64,000 bases of DNA, taken from assembly GCA_039527025.1 (NCBI GenBank), contig BAAAJN010000004.1, positions 248,001-312,000 of the forward strand. The letters are read 5' to 3'. The DNA is from Microlunatus lacustris (GTDB taxonomy: Bacteria; Actinomycetota; Actinomycetes; Propionibacteriales; Propionibacteriaceae). Of the stretch, positions 60,897-64,000 are shown in pieces (position 1 is the stretch's first letter; the number at the start of each line of letters is the position of its first letter). The notes under the pieces are model-generated. The model saw nothing but the letters and a program-made list of their open reading frames with translations. It did no database searches and was not told where the DNA came from. The position numbers were made by a program, and so were the translations under genes.

Positions 60897-62007
60897 AGGT
60901 GCCGGGGTTGGAGCGGCAGTAGTCCTGGAACTCCTGGCGGATCTTCTCGAACTCGGCGTCGGTGGTGGCGAACTTGGTCTCACCGGTCTCGAAGTTGACG
61001 GTGACGAAGTAGCGCCAGTCCCCCTCCTCCGGGTTCGCTGCGGCCTCCAGCGCGGCCCGGCCGGGCGCCGAGATCGGCCCGGGCGGCAGCCCCTGCTTCT
61101 TGTAGGTGTTGTACGGGGAGTCGCTGTCGCGGTCCTCCGGCGTCGTGGTGTTCGTCTTCAGCTTCTCGGCGTAGACGACGGTGGAGTCCAGGCCCAGGGG
61201 CATGCCCTCGTCGAGGCGGTTGTAGAGCACCTGGGCCACCTTGGCGCGGTACTGGTCCTGGTTCACCTCCTTCTCGATGATGCTGGCCACGATCAGCACT
61301 TCGTAGGGGGTGCGGCCGATCTTCTTGGCGTCGTCCTCCAGCCCGAGGTCGTTGGTGACCCGCTTGTACTGGGCGACCATCTGCCGCAACGTCGAGCGGG
61401 CCGTCGCGTCGTCGGTCAGCTCGTAGGTGTCGGGGAACAGGAAGCCCTCGGGCTTGTTCTTCGCGTACTTCGGCAGCCCGAGCTCCTTCGGCTCGTCGAG
61501 CGCCTTCTCGAAGGCAGACTTCTTGATCTTCGTCCCCTTCGCGAGCGCGCTCACCTGCTCGCTGAGCCGGAGCCCCTCCTGGATGGTGAACGCGGTGCGG
61601 ACGCGCGAGCTGCCCGGGTTGATCAGCAGGGCCAGGGCGTCGACGGCCGGCATCTTCTGCTGCATCAGGTACTTGCCGGGCTGCACGCTGGTCGCGGCCT
61701 CCTCGGTCCGCACCGCGCGGTCCCAGGCGTCCGCGGACTGGATCACGTCGTCGGCCACCAGCAGGTCGCCGATGTCGTCCAGGGTGGCGCCCTCGGGGAT
61801 GGTGATGGTCACCGAGCCGGTGCCGGGGCCGGCGTAGTCCGGGATCTCCCCGAACCCCTCCAGCAGCCCACGGGACTGGTCGTAGACGAAGTAGCCGCCG
61901 AAGAGCAGCACGGCCGCGGCGACGAGCACCGCCAGGCAGCCCTTGCTCTGGTGGGCGATCTCCCGCCCCCTGCTGGGCTTGACCTCAGGGTCCAGCATCG
62001 ATGTCAC
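60886..62007 (-). CDS. mltG: Endolytic murein transglycosylase MltG
   Basis: MltG cuts nascent peptidoglycan strands at the membrane. The 373-residue protein has a short cytoplasmic N-terminus, one membrane helix (about 24-45), a LysM-like segment (VTITIPEGATLDDIGDLLV) and the YceG catalytic domain with PEGFLFPDTYEL, the catalytic Glu in IVASIIEKEV, and NTYKKQGLPPGPISAPG. It ends with a Cys pair (DYCRSNPGTCDS) outside the membrane. GTG start; it overlaps aroE by 11 nt. Confidence 0.94.
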   Translation of the reverse strand: MTSMLDPEVKPSRGREIAHQSKGCLAVLVAAAVLLFGGYFVYDQSRGLLEGFGEIPDYAGPGTGSVTITIPEGATLDDIGDLLVADDVIQSADAWDRAVRTEEAATSVQPGKYLMQQKMPAVDALALLINPGSSRVRTAFTIQEGLRLSEQVSALAKGTKIKKSAFEKALDEPKELGLPKYAKNKPEGFLFPDTYELTDDATARSTLRQMVAQYKRVTNDLGLEDDAKKIGRTPYEVLIVASIIEKEVNQDQYRAKVAQVLYNRLDEGMPLGLDSTVVYAEKLKTNTTTPEDRDSDSPYNTYKKQGLPPGPISAPGRAALEAAANPEEGDWRYFVTVNFETGETKFATTDAEFEKIRQEFQDYCRSNPGTCDS

Positions 62008-62067
62008 GCGGTCGGTCTCCCTCGAGTCTCTGCTGGGCCCGGCGGGCGCCGGTGGCGGACAGGCGCC

Positions 62068-62541
62068 CTAGTCAGAGCGACCAGGTGCCGATACTAGCTC
62101 CCCGGGCGGACGGCCCCGGGAACGCTCCAGAGCCACGGCCTGCTCCAGGATGGCCGCCGCAGCCGCGGCGTCGATGACCGACCGCTGCTGCTTCGCCTTC
62201 TTGCCGCCCTCGCGCAGCCGCCGGGACGCGGTCACCGTGGTGAGCCGCTCGTCGACCAGCCGGACCGGTACGTCGAGCCGGCCCGCGAGCGCTTCAGCCC
62301 GCGCCCGCACCTTCTCCGCCGCCGGCCCGTCCGCCCCGCTGAGGGACCGGGGCAGGCCGACGACCACCTCCAACGGCTCGTGCTCGACCACCAGGGCGAC
62401 GATGCGGTCGAGCTCGGCGGGACCGGCGACGACGGTGTCCAGCGGGTAGGCCAGCACACCGTCCCGGTCGCAGGCAGCGACGCCGATCCGGGCGTCGCCC
62501 CAGTCCAGGCCCAGCCGGACACCGCGCCGGAACTCCGGCAC
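62068..62541 (-). CDS. ruvX: RuvX/YqgF-type Holliday junction resolvase-like nuclease
   Basis: This RNase H-fold protein is linked to 16S rRNA 5'-end maturation and/or recombination. The 157-residue protein has RLGLDWGDARIGVAACD, VVVGLPRSLSGADGPAAE, RLVDERLTTVTA and a late IDAAAAAAILEQ, covering the acidic active-site residues. I chose the GTG at 62541; there is no good ribosome site, but no other start fits and translation is probably coupled to alaS, which ends 20 bp upstream. Confidence 0.9.
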   Translation of the reverse strand: MPEFRRGVRLGLDWGDARIGVAACDRDGVLAYPLDTVVAGPAELDRIVALVVEHEPLEVVVGLPRSLSGADGPAAEKVRARAEALAGRLDVPVRLVDERLTTVTASRRLREGGKKAKQQRSVIDAAAAAAILEQAVALERSRGRPPGELVSAPGRSD

Positions 62542-62561
62542 GGCGTCGGTCGGACCGGGAC

Positions 62562-64000
62562 TCAGGACTGCACCACGTGGCCGATGGCGTGCTCGACCGC
62601 GGTCAGCGCGTCGCCGATCCGGGTCGCGTCGGTGCCGCCGCCCTGGGCGATGTCGTCCTTGCCGCCGCCGCGGCCGCCGAGGGTCTCGCTGGCGGTGCGC
62701 ACCAGCACGCCGGCCTTGAGCCCGCGGTCGCGGGCGCCCTGGGTGGTGACCACGACGACCGCCGGCTTCTCGGCGGTGCCACCGACCACCGCGACCACGG
62801 CCGCCCGGTCCTGCACCCGGTTGCGCACCTCGAGCGCCAGCGTGCGGAGGTCCCCGCCCCCCACGCCCTCGGCATGGTGGGCGATGTAGCCGACGCCCCA
62901 CATGTCGTGGGCCTTGGCGGCGATGGTGCCCACCTCGGCAAGCACGTTGCGGCTCTTCAGGTCGGCGATCTGCTTCTCCGCGGCCTTGAGCTGCTCCACC
63001 AGCCGGTGCACCCGGTCGGTCAACTGGTCCGGCTGCACCTTGAGCGCCTCGGTCAGGCCGAGGACGAGCGAGCGCTCACGAGCTAGGTAGCGGAACGCCT
63101 CCAGCCCGACGAAGGCCTCGACCCGCCGGACCCCGGACCCGACGGAGGACTCCGCGTTCAGCGTGACCAGGCCGATCTGGGAGGAGTGCTGCACGTGCGT
63201 GCCACCGCAGAGCTCGCGCGACCAGCGGCCGCCCATCTCGACGACCCGCACCTCTTCGCCGTAGGTCTCGCCGAACAGCGCCAGCGCGCCGAGCTCGCGG
63301 GCCTCCGCCAGCGACATGTAGTTGGCGCGCACGTTGAGGTCGAGCCGGATGGCCTGGTTGGCCGCCTCCTCGACGTCGGAGCGGACGGCCTGGCTGAGCC
63401 CCGAGGGCCACGCGAAGTCCAGCCGCAGGTAGCCCGGCTTGTTGTAGGAGCCGCTCTGCAGCGCCGTCGGCCCGAGCACCTGCCGCAGCGCGGCGTGCAC
63501 GACGTGGGTGCCGGAGTGCGCCTGGCAGGCGCCGAGCCGCCACTCCCCGTCGACCTCGGCGGACACGTCCACGCCACTGCTCAGCTCGCCGTCGGTCACC
63601 CGGACGCGGTGCACCACGAGTCCCTTGACCGGGCGCTGGACGTCGACGACCTCCAGCGTGGCGCCGTCGGCGCGGATCAGGCCGGCGTCGGAGTCCTGAC
63701 CGCCGGACTCCGCGTAGAACGGGGTCCGGTCGAGGACGACCTCGACCGTCTCACCCGTGGCCGCACTGGGCACCAGGTCGCCGTCGCGGACGATCCCGCG
63801 GACCCGGGACTCGGTGACCAGCTCCTCGTAGCCGGTGAACGGGGTCAGGCCGAGCGCCCGCAGCTCCCGGTACACCTCCGTGCTCGCCGCACCGGCCTTC
63901 TTGGACTTCGCGTCGGCCTTGGCCCGGTCGCGCTGCTCCTGCATGAGCCGGCGGAAGCCCTCGGCGTCCACGCTCAGGCCCTGCTCCGACGCCATCTCCA
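62562..64000 (-). CDS. alaS: Alanyl-tRNA synthetase, C-terminal part (5' end beyond the window)
   Basis: About 480 C-terminal residues of AlaS are present; the catalytic domain lies past position 64000. Visible parts are the end of the tRNA-recognition region (MASEQGLSVDAEGFRRLMQE), the editing domain with zinc/editing motif AHSGTHVVHAAL and CGGTHV, and the C-Ala domain with GGRGGGKDDIAQGGGTD. An in-frame ATG at 63995 exists, but family alignment shows it is internal, and the frame stays open to the window edge. alaS-ruvX-mltG is a conserved order. Confidence 0.95.
   Translation of the reverse strand, partial: EMASEQGLSVDAEGFRRLMQEQRDRAKADAKSKKAGAASTEVYRELRALGLTPFTGYEELVTESRVRGIVRDGDLVPSAATGETVEVVLDRTPFYAESGGQDSDAGLIRADGATLEVVDVQRPVKGLVVHRVRVTDGELSSGVDVSAEVDGEWRLGACQAHSGTHVVHAALRQVLGPTALQSGSYNKPGYLRLDFAWPSGLSQAVRSDVEEAANQAIRLDLNVRANYMSLAEARELGALALFGETYGEEVRVVEMGGRWSRELCGGTHVQHSSQIGLVTLNAESSVGSGVRRVEAFVGLEAFRYLARERSLVLGLTEALKVQPDQLTDRVHRLVEQLKAAEKQIADLKSRNVLAEVGTIAAKAHDMWGVGYIAHHAEGVGGGDLRTLALEVRNRVQDRAAVVAVVGGTAEKPAVVVVTTQGARDRGLKAGVLVRTASETLGGRGGGKDDIAQGGGTDATRIGDALTAVEHAIGHVVQS

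Noticed and set aside
63993..63995. ATG as the start of a short alanyl-tRNA synthetase
   Set aside because: The frame remains open to the window edge and the sequence that follows is internal to AlaS, so the gene is cut by the window.

Overview
The window is 64 kb of very GC-rich chromosomal DNA with tightly packed genes, frequent GTG starts and many 4-8 nt stop/start overlaps. It carries a Pup-proteasome locus (arc, dop, pup, prcB, prcA), an actinobacterial integration host factor, a helicase-dead-type PriA and a PAC2 protein. This places it in the Actinomycetota. Palindromic CCTGAGCCTGTCGA elements at gene ends and the overall gene order suggest a Propionibacteriales-like lineage, but that finer placement is inference. 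No rRNA, tRNA, CRISPR array, transposase or phage gene was seen.

Region 1 (1-13.2 kb) looks accessory. It has a three-gene 2-oxoacid (probably pyruvate) dehydrogenase operon (E1alpha, E1beta, E2) without E3, a DCC-type thioredoxin-fold protein, a type II NADH dehydrogenase, an unplaced hypothetical protein, a HAD-IIB phosphatase, an exported GH26-like glycosidase, a decayed flavodoxin-fold quinone reductase and an asparagine-synthetase-like protein. Gene-poor gaps of 300-560 bp separate several of these.

Region 2 (13.2-28.1 kb, nearly all minus strand) reads, in order of transcription, HAD hydrolase, ABC-type solute-binding lipoprotein, trmI, arc/mpa, an LTA-synthase-like sulfatase, (DUF3054 on the opposite strand), dop, pup, prcB, prcA, tyrA, cmk, plsC-like, der. 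It thus joins the protein-tagging and degradation machinery to aromatic amino acid, nucleotide and ribosome-assembly genes. pafA, the Pup ligase, is not in the window.

Region 3 (28.2-45.4 kb) holds a PRC-barrel/DUF2382 stress-type protein, metH, PAC2, an AI-2E family transporter, then rpe, rsmB, fmt, priA, a ThrE-type exporter, metK, coaBC, rpoZ, gmk and mihF. This is a classic actinobacterial housekeeping block around one-carbon/SAM metabolism, translation initiation and replication restart.

Region 4 (45.4-64 kb) has the pyrimidine genes carA-carB-pyrD-pyrF, headed by a sequence that looks like a PyrR-binding RNA loop over the carA ribosome binding site. It continues with a divergent marR-MFS exporter pair, nusB-efp, a two-gene exported-protein island of lower GC, and a shikimate/cell-wall/translation run (aroE, aroC, aroK, aroB with mltG, ruvX and the 3' part of alaS). 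The conserved backbone appears interrupted twice by accessory cassettes, marR-MFS and the lipoprotein pair.
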